Of a stretch of 64,000 bases of DNA, positions 24,345 through 38,690 are shown in pieces. The notes below the pieces were generated by a model. The model saw only the letters and a program-made list of their open reading frames with translations, was not told the DNA's origin and searched no databases. Positions within the stretch are counted from its first letter, which is position 1. The number at the start of each line of letters is the position of its first letter. Source of the stretch: Centropus unirufus (lineage: Eukaryota > Chordata > Aves > Cuculiformes > Centropidae); NCBI GenBank assembly GCA_013397695.1, contig VYZI01000109.1:325966-389965 (forward strand). The letters are read 5' to 3'. The translations under genes and the position numbers were made by a program.

Positions 24345-27300
24345 TCCCCTCTGGGAAGAAACACAAACTGATAGGTTTAAGCATGCAATGAAAATAGCTT
24401 CAGCCAACACAGTGAAGCAAACTTCAGACACTGTACCCAACCTTGTTCTGCTTTTAGAGACAAGGGGATAGTTAATAAAAAAGCCAGAGATGGAAAAGCA
24501 GTGTCTTTGCCACAGTTGCATTCCTTTTCCCTCCCTTCCTTAGTAAATTAGAGTGAGAAGGTCGATTTGAAGAGAAAGGGTAACACTGAAAAAATCTCAC
24601 ATGTGAACATGAAAGCAACACCAGCTCAGCCCACTTGGCAGCTGACGCATCAAAGGAAGGCCAGCCCAAGTAAGGCTTGAGCCTGGTTAGAATGACGAGC
24701 TGGGAGGCCACAAAAACCCCCGAGAAAGGCAAACATTGGCTACCAGTGAGGAAAACTGATGCACAGCGTTGCAGGGTGTGTTCAAGAGATGGCTGAAAGA
24801 TAGAGCTGCAGGAAGATTTCTGTTGGCTGCTCTTGCTCTCTCCATTATCTGTGTTTTCTAAAAAAAAACTCCATCTTTGCTTCAGTTTCCCTCTGAGATT
24901 CCTTTCACTTGTTTTTCTTCCTCATCTTCTCTTTCTATCCAGTATCTGTTAGTTTTATAAGCCACAAACCATCTCCACTCTGCTGATGCACCTACCAACC
25001 CCAAAACTCCAAAACGTTTCCAGTCTAAGGGACAAAAAAAATTGTTAGGTTTTCACTACAGCCATTTTTCTTGACCAAGTACCACCCTAAGAGCTGTCCT
25101 GCAGTGTAAGGACGCTACATCCAAAATTTGCTTCAAGATTTAGTCACTTGGTTACAGAAACCCACCGCATTACCACCCATTTTCTTCCTCAGGAGAAGTA
25201 GAAAAAGTACCCTTTCCTTGGAACCTCTGTTCACATTTGCTTTACACGCCAGAGGTATTCATACTGACAATGTAGACCGTAAGCTTGAGGACTGGAGGAA
25301 CAGACTCAGTCTGCTTTCTGCCACTGGCAAAAAGATTATTTCAAACAACTGTAAGTAGATTCTTCAAAAAACACAACCCAAAGCACTAAATCTTTGGGTT
25401 CTTATGTTGAGAAATTTCAGGGGCCTATTTTATTCTTACTGGTCAAAAGCTCAGCACCAGCAAATTTACAGGTTTCAGAATGGTTAAGGAGGAAGATGAC
25501 AATTACGGATCATTTACTTAACATTGCCAGCAGAATAGGACAGTGTCACTGAAAATGGAAGTCTACCCTCTGCCCACATACTTAAGACACCTAAATCTTT
25601 TCCTACACAGAAAAACACCCATGAATTATTAAAGTGAAAAGGAATTTGTTTGAAACCTCTGCCATGTTAAGACTCATGGGCAGCTCGTTACATCAGAACA
25701 TGCTACCTCTACCCTCTGTATATAAATCAAACTTTTAAGACCAAAGGCAAGCCTTTGAGCCCTTTCCCCTCTATCACTGCTGTTCCACCTATGAGACTTT
25801 TGCTATAAACTCTTCTTTTTAATTTGTAGAACAACATAATGCAGTTAGTTTAAACTTTCAAAAGCTGTAGAGGGGCAATAGCAGTGAAATTGGGAAATTC
25901 TAAGTCAATAAGTAATTAAAATTTTAATAAGAATGCTTTAGGAACTCAGCTCATTTAAAAACGTCAGTTTATACAGCTAATGCAATGAGGAGGCTTCTGA
26001 TTACAGAAAGCTGAAGGCAACCATCTCACACGATCCAGAGGAAATCTTCATTTCTCTAGCAAGTTTGATTCCCAACATTGTTAAAACTCCTAGCTGAAAA
26101 ACCAATGTTAAGCAGAATACTAAAGAAATGCTAGAGGATGTAAGTGGAATCTTAAATTAATTCCTCAACGTGGTTTCTGTGCCCTTAAAAACATCCTGTA
26201 GATAATACCTGCCTCCAGGAAAATACATCCCATTACGAACAGAAATGGTTTTTATCAAGTTGTAAAGGAAATGGTCCCTGCTTGCTTTTGTCCTTAAGCT
26301 TAAGTGCCATCAACTACAGAAGGGTTATCAGCACAAGAAATGGTGCCCAAATCCTTTCTGTTACGAGGCATGGACACGTTCTGTGAACAGCATATGGAAG
26401 AACTCCATTTTTGGACGTCACTGCAAAGTGAAGCCTTTGCTGAACATTCCTGAGGAATCTAAACAGCCCCCCTTTGGGAGAGGAGGGACAGAGAACACCC
26501 TGAAATGCCACACCACACGCTGCATCTCCTAACTTGCTATTGACTCAGGGTACGGAGCATCATTTTAGATCTCCCTCAAGCGGATGACCCACGGTGCATA
26601 CAGAGCACTGTCAAAACCAGAAGCTTAGCACATAAAGGGTCTTTCTCTAATATGAAACACCAAGCACCCACCAAAACTAAAGCCTCCCTCCTCTCACACG
26701 TGGCTTTCAGGAGCACTGCTATGCTGGAAAGGCAAAATTATCATTGCCCAACAATAAAATGCCATTCCAAATGGCTTGACAGGGCACAAACATACGGATT
26801 TTTATCAATTTATGCAAACTTTGGGGTATAAACTGACTCAATGCTATTCAAAGAAATCAAAGTTACCCATATTCTATACTGGTTTGAATCCTGCAGTAAA
26901 AAAAGCTACTGCTGAAATTCACACCTTCGCAAAAAAAATTTAACTAAAAAGCCACTTTGCATCTTTAAACTACTTTCAGGATAAGAACGCTAGAAACAAA
27001 ATAACACAAATATCACAATAAATTAAAAGATACATTATAGTATATTATTTTCATATTTCTAAGTGTTCTAAGTGGTGCTCGAATTTGCCTCAGTGTGGGC
27101 ACTTTCCTCAATTTGGGTATATGTTGGAAGAGTTTAATCTGACTTAAGTCTTGGATCAGAACAGATTAAAGGTAAACAAAGTTTGCAATGATTTAGAATT
27201 GTCATTTAATTCCGTCTTTTAAAAATACTTGCACTTTTATCTAAGAATTAAAGAGATATATTTTAACAATAAAATAATCTGGTCTGATGGCAGACAATGC

Positions 27301-27399
27301 CAGAATGATCTGCTCAGTTTTCTGCCACCATTTCCAGCCTCTCGCTGCCTCTGGGCCAGCTCCCGCATACATGCGGGCTCCCAGTGAGATCATCAACAC

Positions 27400-27530
27400 A
27401 CGGAATCATTAAAGTTGGAGAAGACCTCCAAGATCCCCCAGTCCAACCATCAGCCCAAGACCATCATGCCTACCACACCACATCAGAAAGCTCTGTGTCT
27501 ACATGTCTTTTTTTGAACACCACCATTTTT
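27400..27530 (-). repeat. CR1 LINE 3' fragment
   Basis: GGAATCATTAAAGTTGGAGA, then AGACCTCCAAGATCCCCCAG and TCCAACCATCAGCCCA, form the typical minus-strand 3' end of an older CR1 subfamily. A weaker continuation (CTACATGTCTTTTTTTGAAC) corresponds to the next conserved segment. The ending at about 27530 is uncertain. Confidence 0.8.
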
Positions 27531-28253
27531 GATCCCTCGGGGAGCTGATCCTGCAGAAAAGGAGCTTCGTGGGAGAAGAGTGGATGCTTTCTGCAGGCTT
27601 AGCTCCCTGAATGAGCTCAACATGAGTGAGGTGAGCATCAGCTGCCAGGCAATTGCCACCTGCAATTTTCATTGCAACATTTGTTAAATGGATTCTAAAG
27701 GTAATTTCCATGGCCTAGGAACATTCTACTAATACTGTGATAAATACTCTTGGAAAATTGGATTTTTTTTCTTTAGCAAAAGAAGCAATTAAATAAGCCT
27801 AACGTGACTTTTATGGATGGCACCATCTTTGGTCTACATCCAAATGCATGCTAAAAACAGTAAGAACAGAGTGTTATTAAACCAGGAAAGTACAAGGTGT
27901 CTTGATGCAAAATTTGGTTTACATAAAACAGAAAACTATTTTTCTGATGGATATAAATTAAAACAGCTAAGAGAAAAAGAGCAGACAAACTGCTTGCCAT
28001 CTTAAATATCAGCTCTTCAGTGTTGTCTTATGTATTATGCAAGAAACTGATCCCAGTGAAATTGCCCCTAAGGTAATGTTCTTAGATGGAACAATTACAT
28101 GTCTGAGGATATGAATAAAGCTAGAGATATCTAAAAATTTTGGTTAACTGAGCATTTAAATTGGTTACTGAATGATTACATCAACTCCTAATTTCACGAG
28201 CACACAGGACAAATCCAGAATACCAGTTTTTTCTTACTGTGTTCAAGATACAA

Positions 28254-28306
28254 AATAACAGAATCAGATAGTCCTTTAGGTTGGAAAAGACTTTGAAATA
28301 TCTGAA
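28254..28306 (-). repeat. short CR1 3'-end remnant
   Basis: ATAACAGAATCAGATAGTCC followed by TTTAGGTTGGAAAAGACTTT matches the last 40-50 bases of CR1 in minus orientation. Nothing recognisable continues beyond, so this is a very short, old copy. Confidence 0.65.
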
Positions 28307-30132
28307 TTCTTCAGAAACCCACAATAATTTTTAAAAAGGCAAAAGATTCTGAATACACCTTTTAATCACCAGTGTATCAAAGCAATTTTTAAAATGGTTT
28401 CCCTTCTCTCCCAGAATCCATCCATTAGCTTAAATTTATTCGCATACCAAGAGCCCACATTAAGACTTCCCAAATTTCTGTTCTCCCTTCTCAGTTATGC
28501 TGACATCATTACAGACTCATGAAAAAGAGTTGTCTTTTTTGTAACAGCAGCCACCACCTCCCAGAGTTCCAACAGGGATGATGGAGACAGGCAATGGGGA
28601 TCGGCACCAGCTTTGCTGTAGCTCATCAGCAACAGATAAAACCTGTGAAGTGGCAGCACCAGACGGGCAAAAAACCCAGCGCTGCAGACTGGAAATAGCA
28701 ACACCGGCAAGGAACTCCTCCAAGGTATTTGTTATTATTATCCTAGATACCACCTTGTATTTCCTATCAAGTTATCAAGTTCATGCATTGCACTTGAGTG
28801 CGTATGTATTTAATAGCTCCATGAACACATGCGTTTCCCTTAAACACAGCTGAATATAGACTTTTCAGGTGTTCTTTCTAATTACATCTCAGCACTCTGC
28901 CAAAGCAACAGCTGTCGCCTTAGGAAAATAATAATTGCAGCACAAAAAATCAGGGTTCTGCTTGCTTCTTGCTTTTGTTCATGGCTGCTAATCCAAAAGG
29001 CACCCCTCCCCCACCCCGCCTGCATATAACAACATCTGGAATTTAAACAGAAACATGGACAAGGAACAAGGTACAAAAGCAATCGGTATCAAAACCTGAA
29101 ACCCCACTTCTGGCCACTATTCTTAGGTATTATGACAAAAAATAAATACATTTTATTTCAGGAGATGCCTGTGACTTCTGTTCCACATCCTTGTTTTCTT
29201 AAAACATATGAATAAACTATTTGCTAAAAATTAATCCAAGCTCCTATTTACTATGAAAAGCTGGAGAAGAATCTCTGTCTCACAAACTTAATCAGTATTT
29301 TTTCGGTGTCTGGACATGTATCTCTATTTTGACATACCGAGGCAGCTATGAAAAATAACCAAATAGCAGAAGTGACTTTATACACAGATTACACTGCATT
29401 TCCTACCATATCTACTGCTGATGTTACCACAGCATAACGATTAGAACAGATTTGGCATATTAACCACCATATTGTTTATCTCATGCCAAAAATTCTAGTT
29501 ACAAGGCAAGTGAGCAAGCACTGTACCCATGTTAATGCTCTTTTTGCAGTAGCAGCACTGAAGTATGAGTGGTGAGAAACTTTAAGGGGGAAAAGGGTAA
29601 CTACGACAAGGAGACTGGCAATCTGCAGTCAAGTTAAAGAGCCACTTCAGGTCATGAGAAATCTCAAGATGACAACTCTGAAAAAGTTCTCTTCCCATGG
29701 TCCAAAACAAAATCCCACACGGAAAAGAAATAGTCCATGAAAAAAATTACTCTTTCACTAGCTTTTATGGTGACTTGCACGTAAACAAACAATGTACAAG
29801 AGTATCAATCACTCCCCTACTTAAATGCCTTTTCATGGTCATGCACAATCTTACAAGACATAGATCAGCTGGCTCATGCACTGTTTTCGGATACCGATAT
29901 CGGCAATCCTTTTACCGGATCCAGCATCATTGTCTGAGCTCAGATGACTCAGACAAAAACAATGGGAAAACATGGTTTGTTTTCGTGTTTGAAGTCTCCA
30001 TCGGTCTCCTGCAACAATAACAGGAAAAGCTGTACAGATCGATACACGAGATTACCAATAGGGACTTTTCTTCTCCTCCCCAACAAGGCACATGTGAAGC
30101 TTCCATCACCAGGGAATACATGCAGCGCTTAC

Positions 30133-30273
30133 CAGATCTCTGTGAAGCACCCAGTTTGCATGGAGGTAATGGATTCCATCGAGGATCTGGTAGAGGAGGG
30201 ATTTAACCATAGATCTTGGCAACTGCATGGGCTTTTTGTTTGCTTTTGAGGCACGGTGAAACTTGATAATATG
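30133..30273 (-). CDS. CDK19: CDK19 exon 4 (C-lobe start, catalytic HRD loop)
   Basis: This 141-bp exon encodes 47 residues, equivalent to human positions 106-152, from HIIKFHRASK to WVLHRDL. It contains the start of the kinase C-lobe, the helix SLLYQILDGIHYLH, and the HRD motif whose aspartate (D151 in human numbering) is the catalytic base. KKPMQLPRSMVK carries methionine and serine where CDK8 has valine and glycine, which again identifies CDK19. The acceptor is TTATTTCTAG before CAT, and the donor is CTG|GTAAGC. Both ends are phase 0, so the catalytic loop HRDLKPAN is split between this exon and exon 5. The sequence is fully open and looks functional. Confidence 0.97.
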
Positions 30274-33200
30274 CTAGAAATAAAACAAGTAGAAACATGA
30301 AGCATGTTAGACAAGTAGAGAGGCTTTTTGTTGTGTTGCGTTTTTTTACACTGTTAGTACTAAATAATGGAGTGAAATACAAAGTCTGTTGAACTTTGCA
30401 ATTAAAAGTTGCAATGATGTGCTCATGGTTCTCTTACATTGCTTTTATTCTCTGAGCTGCTTTATAAAACAGCTGCCTTTCATTAAAATCTAAAGACTGG
30501 CAACTTACCTCCAGTAAAAGGTGTTTGGTATTCTCCCTCCTCCCAAACTGGGATCCTCTGATCCACAAGCTGCTAAAGCAGAACCCTTCCAAACCACCAT
30601 CCGACCAGTATCTACGAGACAGAGGTCTACACTCTATGCTTTTACACCTTCCCTACTTCTCTCCCAAAAGACTTAAGACAGAGTGCTCGTAACTACTTTA
30701 GTGTTGCCCCCCTAAACAAGAATCCCAGTAGAGAGGTTAAATAAGTATTTAAATAAATAGGTAAGGGGGATACACGTGACTCCAAAAACCCCATATCACA
30801 ATATCAGGGTTCAATCATGTTCAAACACCTAAAAATGGTTATAATCTTGCTTACAAGTTTTGGCTGCATACTTCCAAGCTAGTGGCTCTTGGACCACAGC
30901 AGTCAGCCAGCCCACTAGGGTGCAAAAACCCTTTGAAAACATGGAATGCAGAAAGGGACCCCAGCATTAGTCATTTGAAGGATTGAGAAATATATCATGG
31001 AAAGATTGCTGAGAGATCAGGAAATACTCAAACCCATTAATATTTCTTGTAAAAACAATATGGAAATGACGGGTTACATTTGGTTTTGCTACCCCACACA
31101 AGAAATAAAGTGGGATGAGGCCATTCTACCTTTTCAGTCCTCAGACAAGGTGGAGCTATGCAAAGCACAAACCCAATCTTAACACATCACCATTCAGCAA
31201 GCAACTAAACCCATTCATTCAGATCAAAAAACCTCTTCTTTTTGAAGGCCATTCAAAGAAGCATTTCAAATAACAAAATAGTTCCCAATTATGTGTTTTT
31301 GAAAGACAAATAATAAAGGCAGTTTGCATTTTTACTGAAAGCAATTCAAAATGCTAATCTGTAGAGTGACAAGACTACTAATTACCCGGCTCTTTCAAGA
31401 GGATTTGTCTAGTTCCAAGACCGACCCCCCTCCCTAGGTTAAAGAGGTGGCCAATGGCTGTGCTTCCATCAGACCTCTGCTCCCTCCACCACCACCCCCT
31501 GCCAAGATTGCCTCTTGCTGCCCCCAATGAAAATGGTAACAGGTTCATGTTTCCTCACAGCAAAACTTCACCTCTGGCTGTCACCAGTACTTTAGCCACT
31601 GTCAAATTGTGCTTAGCAAAGGCGTAGTCAATATTGTTTAAAGAGACATTTCCAAAAAAGAAAAAAAAAAACCCTCAAATTAATCAGAACAAGAGCCTTC
31701 ACTGCTACATGTAAAATGGCGATGGCTTTTTATTAAAAAGCAGTATAAAAGAAATTGACAGGGTTATCAATCTTTAATACACCAATAAGGAGCAGTAAAC
31801 AAACCAATACCTGCACCTTAAATTGTGCCATCATTCAGAAAACCATAACAAAAAGCCTTAAGAGATTATTTCATTAGCAAAATTTTATCTTGTCATGTCA
31901 CAAGATTCTGTGCCACAACTTCAACCAGAAATCCCTACCTTCCAGTACCAGATAATGACCTTCATGTGTACTGACAATATGATTTATAAAGCCGTAATGA
32001 TACCATAAAATTAATCTTTACTATCTTTATCCCCAAATGAATCTTTATTAATACACAGTATGAAAAAAATACAGGAGGAAAGGTCATCATACAGAGACCC
32101 AGAAACCCAACTCAGCCCTTTTTCAAGGTGCATCCAATCGCTAAAAGGGATTTCTATACCCATTTGAAAACTAATAATCACACAAAACATTATTTCTTGG
32201 AAATTAAGGCATATAGAACACGAAACTGAAGAAGGGACTCATGAGACAGAATGGGCACAACTAACCACAGATGCATTGAAGAGGAATGCGCTGCCTCTGG
32301 CCATACCATGGCCTCTCTGGTACTTCCCAAGGAAGGGAGCACAATGGCACTAGGCTGCTGCCCTCTAGTTTCTGCAACTTCCCTCTCCTTTGTCTCTCCA
32401 GCTCCTTCCAATGGATGTGGTCCCTGTCAAAGGTTTTGTCCTGTGAGAAACTAACGGATTGAGTAGATGCATAAAGCAATGGAAGAATCTGTTCAGGAAC
32501 AAGACACTACACATTACTCAAGGAGCTACCGGTATGCCAGGACCATCCACCAGATTGGGAAAGCAAAGCTTACACCAAGGTAGAAGAGAGGAAGCTTTCC
32601 TGCAGCAACTCAAAATGCAGCAGCATCCCTCTCCTTGTTCCACAGGACCACCAAGGTGAATTTTTGAGGCAGATAATCTGCCCTTACACTGAGCTTTATA
32701 TATGCAAGTCACCTCTAAACCAGAGCTAGCACAACTAGGTCAGTGCAATACTAAGCTACGTTACCCAGCCAGATTTACCCAGTTGTGGCTCACCACCACA
32801 CGTGGCAAAGCTGGTGGGAAGAGGCTTTGCTTCTTCACGCTCCAGAAGACAGAGTTTGCTTTTATCTGCCTCTGAAATACCACTGAAACATATTCTAAAT
32901 CATCTTGCTCTGATGTTGGGTTGTCCTAGTCAGAGAGGCCAAAAAAAAAGGACACTTCATTCTTGAAGGAGTTTTTAAATTGCAGAGAGGAATTAAAACT
33001 GATGCTTTTGCTCTAAGCATTAGATAAACATTAGATAGAATTCAGTTTCCTGAAAAGGTGAAGAAAAAACATTGTTGCCAACTTACTCTTAAAGAATTTT
33101 ACATTCATCAAGTTCTAAACTTCACCCACAATTTAGATTGGAGAACTGAACGAAAATTAAAACAATTAAAAAAAAAAAATACACAAAGAAAACCATACTG

Positions 33201-36200
33201 CCCGGCCAAATAGTACAGGGAACTGAAAAGCTGAACTTCCCTCATGCCATTGCAACGAATCCATAGTGCTTGGACAAGCTCCTACCCTCCAGAGTTCTGT
33301 AAAGCATAGGTCAGCTGATTTCTTATATGCAACTATAGCCATATGAAGCAAATCTAATGCACATCACCCATTTTAATGGCAGTGTCCAGCTCAGGATCAG
33401 AAGGGTGAAGAGGTGCCACTAACAGCACCTCATCTACAGGAGGCAGCAAGCCCCACTTTTTTTTCTTATTTCTTTATATTTTTCAGAAATACATATGTGG
33501 TCCTACCTCTGTTATGGGAAAACATTCCTCAGATATAAAATAAAAACAAGCAATTTGACAAGAGTTTTGGAAATTGGGCAGATCAGGCACACAGCAAGCT
33601 CCAAAGCAAACAGTGCCACACCAGCACAAATATGCTACAGGAATTTTTTTTAACTTGAGCAATTCTGCTGACTTCAGCTATGGCAAGATGTACTCTTTCT
33701 ATCTCAAAATGTTGTAGATTTAATGGTTTACTTCTAAGACCTCGGGTGTAGAAATGGGTGTAGATGTCCGTGCAGACTGGGATGTTCTTCAGACATTACT
33801 ACACTCTGTGAAGGAATGAGGTGTGTTCTACTAGCTTCTTCAGATGCCAAATAGTCTCCAAGCACAGTGTGCAACAGCCATGATCTTAAACCTAAAGAAG
33901 GTGTGGATAATTTGCAACACGTGAGGGGAATTGTAACGTACGTTTCCCATTCCCTAGATGATGCCCTAATCACGGCTTCAAAACCATGCTCCCCCTTTCT
34001 CCAATTCAACAAATCTTTCTGCGGAATAACAGAGCATCCAAACTGTCCCTTGAGCTGGGAGTACAGACTGCCAGGCACAAAAGACATTCTGCAGTTCTCT
34101 GGGAACCAGAGGCTCTTGGACATTGCAGCTTCTACCTTTCAGATAACCTCAAGCTCTTCCATGAATCTTACCCTGAACTGATAACCATCAAGAACAAAGC
34201 ATGAGGCTTTCCAGAATCCAGTCAAGTCAGCAAGGAATGTTTACAGGAAGAAGATGAGCAGGATCAAACAGCTTCGGTGTTCTCCCCATCTTTTTTCACT
34301 GTCGCTCCCTAAAGCTAACTTAATGCCCTTATTCTGATAGGTCAGCCAGCTGTAACTGGAAAACACCCAGCCACACTCAGCACAAGTGAGGGAGTTGTGC
34401 TCAATAGCAGCTGCGTGCCACAGAAACCCAACATAACCCAGCCATAATTTCATTTGAACTGGTTCATTTGAACACTGTAGATGCAAGCTCTCTTTCTGAC
34501 ATATCTAGGATGCGTCAAAACGAAAGATGAACGCTTGGCATAGGAGGCGAATGAAACTCCAAGCAATATTCAAATCTACTCAGCCAAAGTAGCCACGTCC
34601 CCTTCCCTTTCTGTGCAACTGTGTCTTCAGAGTCCCACGTCTTAAAAACATGCTGCCACTGGGTGGATTCTAAAACACACGAGGCCAATTAGGTGTTCAC
34701 ATTTAAAAATAAAACAGTAGGTAAAAATATTTCTATTGCTTTTACAGATTTTGTTTCAAATTTCAACAAGGCATCAGCTTTGTAGCAGCAGTTTTAAGTC
34801 TATATTCTAAATTAAATTAATAATTTATACTTTAATGCTGGCCAAACAAGTAACATTCTACAAAAGTAATGAAGCTTCCAGACGTTTGCCAATAATTCGC
34901 TGTTTGCAACCTCCAGAACTATTGGTTTTATTTACTAACTGGATATTTCCAATTTTCAACTTCAAAAACATAATAAAATTGAGGGGAAAACCAGATGAAC
35001 CAGCTTATTTCAGCAGGACCACTTCACCTTTGGCAAAGCCAAGACTGTATAAATGACAATAAATAAATGAAAAAGTGAAACAGAGCTATGTGTTAAAAAA
35101 AATAGTGGTAACTCATGAAAAAGTATTCAATCTAGTAGTTTGTCTGCCTTCTGTGTGGGCTAATGTGTTGAAACTGGTTTGAAAATTCACTGCTGAGGAG
35201 CTATGCACATTTTCTAAATCCTCCACCATAAATGAAACAAACATAATGCATGTCAGTACAGACCAAACTCGTTTCCTTTGTCCCATGAAAGCCTCCAGTA
35301 TGTACCCAGCAGTTAAATGAGCAGTGAAAAATACCCTAATTTTAGCCTGCGTCCAAGGAGGTCCAACTGATGCAAACATAGTCCCTCTGTGTTTGTGCCA
35401 TCCCATTCCCAATTCTGAGAACTGCTGCTCAGTGTAACAGAGGTTAGAACAAACAAGTCAGATCTGGAAAGTTTTCATGGAAGTAAGAAGCCAGCTAAAG
35501 GAGAGATTTTTCACATGTTTGACTACATGAAGTTACAATGTGAGCTCCCACCCCAAAGACATGAGATTTTCCATTGACCTCAAGACACAACCCCCTAGAA
35601 AACAGGACTTCTTGAGTTCTGCTGCTTGAGGCAAGGCTTGTTTCAAAATCACGCGTGTCTCCATCCAACTGAAATGCAATCATGTCAACACAGACGCCTC
35701 TCTCTGCTGAATTGTTTGCTTCTACACTTGAGCAAAAAATCTGCATTCTATCCAATCCCTAATCCAACCCTTAAGAATAAAACAGAATTACATCAATGTG
35801 CCAGTAAGAAGTCAAATTACATTTGAATATTACAGCGATGGAAGCTTGGATACACATTAAATCTGTGCCAAGGTCAAGAAGAAGATGCAGATTTTATGGC
35901 TTCAAGTTTCATTTTATGAATAACATGATTCCCACCTTCTCTCTTCATTAATCAATACCCAAACGAAGGTGCTAATTGAGTGTTAAATGTAAAGCACTGA
36001 AAAAGCTATGGAAGAATAAATCAAAATACAAAGGTGGTATAAAAACTAAACATGAATTGTTAGCATGATTTATAGAAAGAGGAAGCAAAGATAGACCCAA
36101 CTAACCCGAGTAACATTTGTTTGCTGTTCCAAAAATAGATCTTAGCTTCAGAAGTCTACACTTAGGACTCATCTTAGACACCAAAGTTTTAGACAGTTAA

Positions 36201-38612
36201 AAAAAACTGTTTTGTCGAGGCTGTATCACAGGTGAAGTAAAACAAACATAAAAGTGGATAAAAGTATTTCTACAGCAATCATTTCAGTTTCCAATTTTGG
36301 AAGCATTAGAGAAATCAACACACAACAGTCCTTAAAAACGGGAGGCAGGAAAAGTATGCCTCAAGAGCCTCCTCCTACACTGCCATCACCAATTATCTTC
36401 TTTAGAACATCATTAACTAAAGCAGCTAATGAAAAACCTATTTCCAAGTGACAAGGTCAACATTTTCCGTAACACTGAAAGGAGCTTTAATACACTAGGT
36501 TTTGCTAATGCCAACTTGCTTTAAATGCCCAAGCTTTGAAGCTCAAAGCAGACAAATAGGTTTAGTACAATTTTCCTACATTTTGCTGGGGTCTTTTCTA
36601 GGTCTTCTACATCTTTCAGGCTTGAATATATCAAAATAATTCTATATGATGATAATAAAACCCACTGGAATTCAGCTACCCTTTCAGTCTCTATCTGCAA
36701 CATGAAGTACTCATGCCAGTCTGTTCACATTAACTCTTCACACACTTGATGCTTTTGCACCCTTGCCTCTGTCTTTGACATCTTTTCATACCTGTTGTCT
36801 CTTCCAGTACTTATGCTTCATTCTATAGGAAATGAACCCACCAACTACCCTCAAGTCCCTGCAATGTGGCAGAAAAAAAGCAGATGTAATAAGCAGATCC
36901 TCAGGACAGACAGTGCTGACAAGGAATTGCGCTGCTCTCTGCAAGAAATTCAACTTTAATGTCAAAAAGACCCTGTCAGTTATATTTTGAAGCAATAAAT
37001 CATGCCGGAAAGACTTCCTACAACAACGGATGATGATTGAAGTTATGAAGCATTCAAAACTAATGCCAGCCCATTCCCTCCTGCCCAACAAATCTTATGT
37101 TTGAAAATTTCTGCCAGGGGGCAGAATCCTGTTTTGGTAAATATGTACACAACAGGGAAGACCAAATCACCTAATGTAGCAGGACTGAATTAAAAGAAAA
37201 ACATACACCATTATAGAAAACTAGGAGAGAAAAAAAAACAAAAACCCTCATACACAGAAGCATATTTTCATGTTCAGAAATATGTTTGCAATGAACTAGC
37301 ATCTGGATTAGCCACATGACTAGAACCTGAACTGAAGCCTAGTGGAACAATTACACGTCATTACACCAGATTTGAAGACAACTTGAAAACTCAGGCCTAT
37401 CAGAAAACATTTAGGTTATTAAACACATGTGCAAGTTTACTGCACCCTCATGATTTCATTTCATTTAGCATATGAAATCGCTATTCAAAATGTTAAGTGA
37501 AATTAATTATATTTATTGGTACACAGAGAGAGTCAGCTAGTGTTTTGAAATTCACACGTAGGAAGATTATTCTCTCCTTCCCCTTACTTGACAATTATTT
37601 TTGGGTACCCACAGCTATGCTTACAATCTCTATCCTACATTTTTAAAAAAGTAGGATGCACATGCATAACAATTATTTAATGTAATGCAAAGCCAGCCTA
37701 CCCATATATTCCTATTATTATAAAAGAAAGTCTTCCAAAATGAATTTTATTCCAGGTTTCTCAGAGGCAACTGCAGCTAAGCAGTCAGTTGTTAGAGCTC
37801 ACCAGAATCTAATCATAAATGAGAAACATTCAACCAAATCACGGCTTAAAGGGTCCTAGATAGTGAATGTATCATCATGTTCAACGTTGTCCATCGTATT
37901 TAATAATTTATTTAATCCCTTATTAAGAAACAACATTGTTTTATGGTGATAAAACACATTCAACACATTTTACTGTGATCAAAATGTCACTTTTCCAGAA
38001 TGAGATTTTTTTTAAAAAAAAAAAAAGAAGCTTCCAATTTAAATTAAAACTGACATCCAGAATAGGTGATCTTAAAGGTTTCAAGTTACACACACATTTT
38101 AAATGAGTCTGAGAACTGACTGTGCCATAGCTAGAAAAGTAGACAACCCATCAATTCAGTACAGAAAAAGGTAACAAAAACATTGCTTAGGTTAGAAAAA
38201 TACCATATTCTGATAGAGACTGTGGAAGAGATTGCTTATGTGCAGTACTAAAACCAAAAATGCGTGCTATAGAGAATATTTCCAATACTAAAAAGCAGAT
38301 GCTGTAGAAGTATAGGAGACTAGCTGAGGGCAAAAGCAAAGCTCTAGGTACTGGGACCTCTCCATATGACCTAAAGGAACTACACTGACAAAAAAATTTG
38401 CCTCCAGAGCAGAACTCATTTGTACCAAACTTTATGCGTTCTCCAATTGAGTAATTGCCATGTATTTAAGTATAAGTTTGAATGATGTCTTACAGTGCAT
38501 GAGCTATACAAAGGAAGTTCTGCACAGGAGTATGCGACCTAAAACTAAAATAATAACGCCCAAAAAAAGTTGAATAGTAAAGCTGAATGGGAAATTAAGT
38601 TTGTGATTAAAC

Positions 38613-38690
38613 AGGAAAAAAAAAAAAAACCAAAAAAACCAACATGCATTTAAAAAAACTTTTTTGGAGGAAAAAAAAATAAAAAAAAAG
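38613..38690. repeat. A-rich low-complexity block
   Basis: Several A runs of 7-14 bases separated by short CC, TT and GG interruptions on the plus strand. The transcript strand is T-rich, about 3.3 kb downstream of exon 3 along the gene. Confidence 0.85.

Larger units (their letters stand above)
2253..30132 (-). other. intron 4 of CDK19
   Basis: This 27.9-kb intron separates the HRDL exon from the KPAN exon. It contains at least three clear CR1 LINE fragments (4.1, 14.9 and 18.6 kb), four fainter CR1 remnants (3.3, 7.5, 27.4 and 28.3 kb), homopolymer runs (4061, 16875, 21337), and two long open frames of unknown meaning (6443-6916 and 23814-24344). The remaining stretches are unique AT-rich DNA in which I recognise no gene, RNA gene or exon. 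Confidence 0.85.

Noticed and set aside
36193..36210. Hairpin ACAGTT / AACTGT around an A6 loop
   Set aside because: Six-base arms around an A-rich loop are expected by chance in DNA of this composition.
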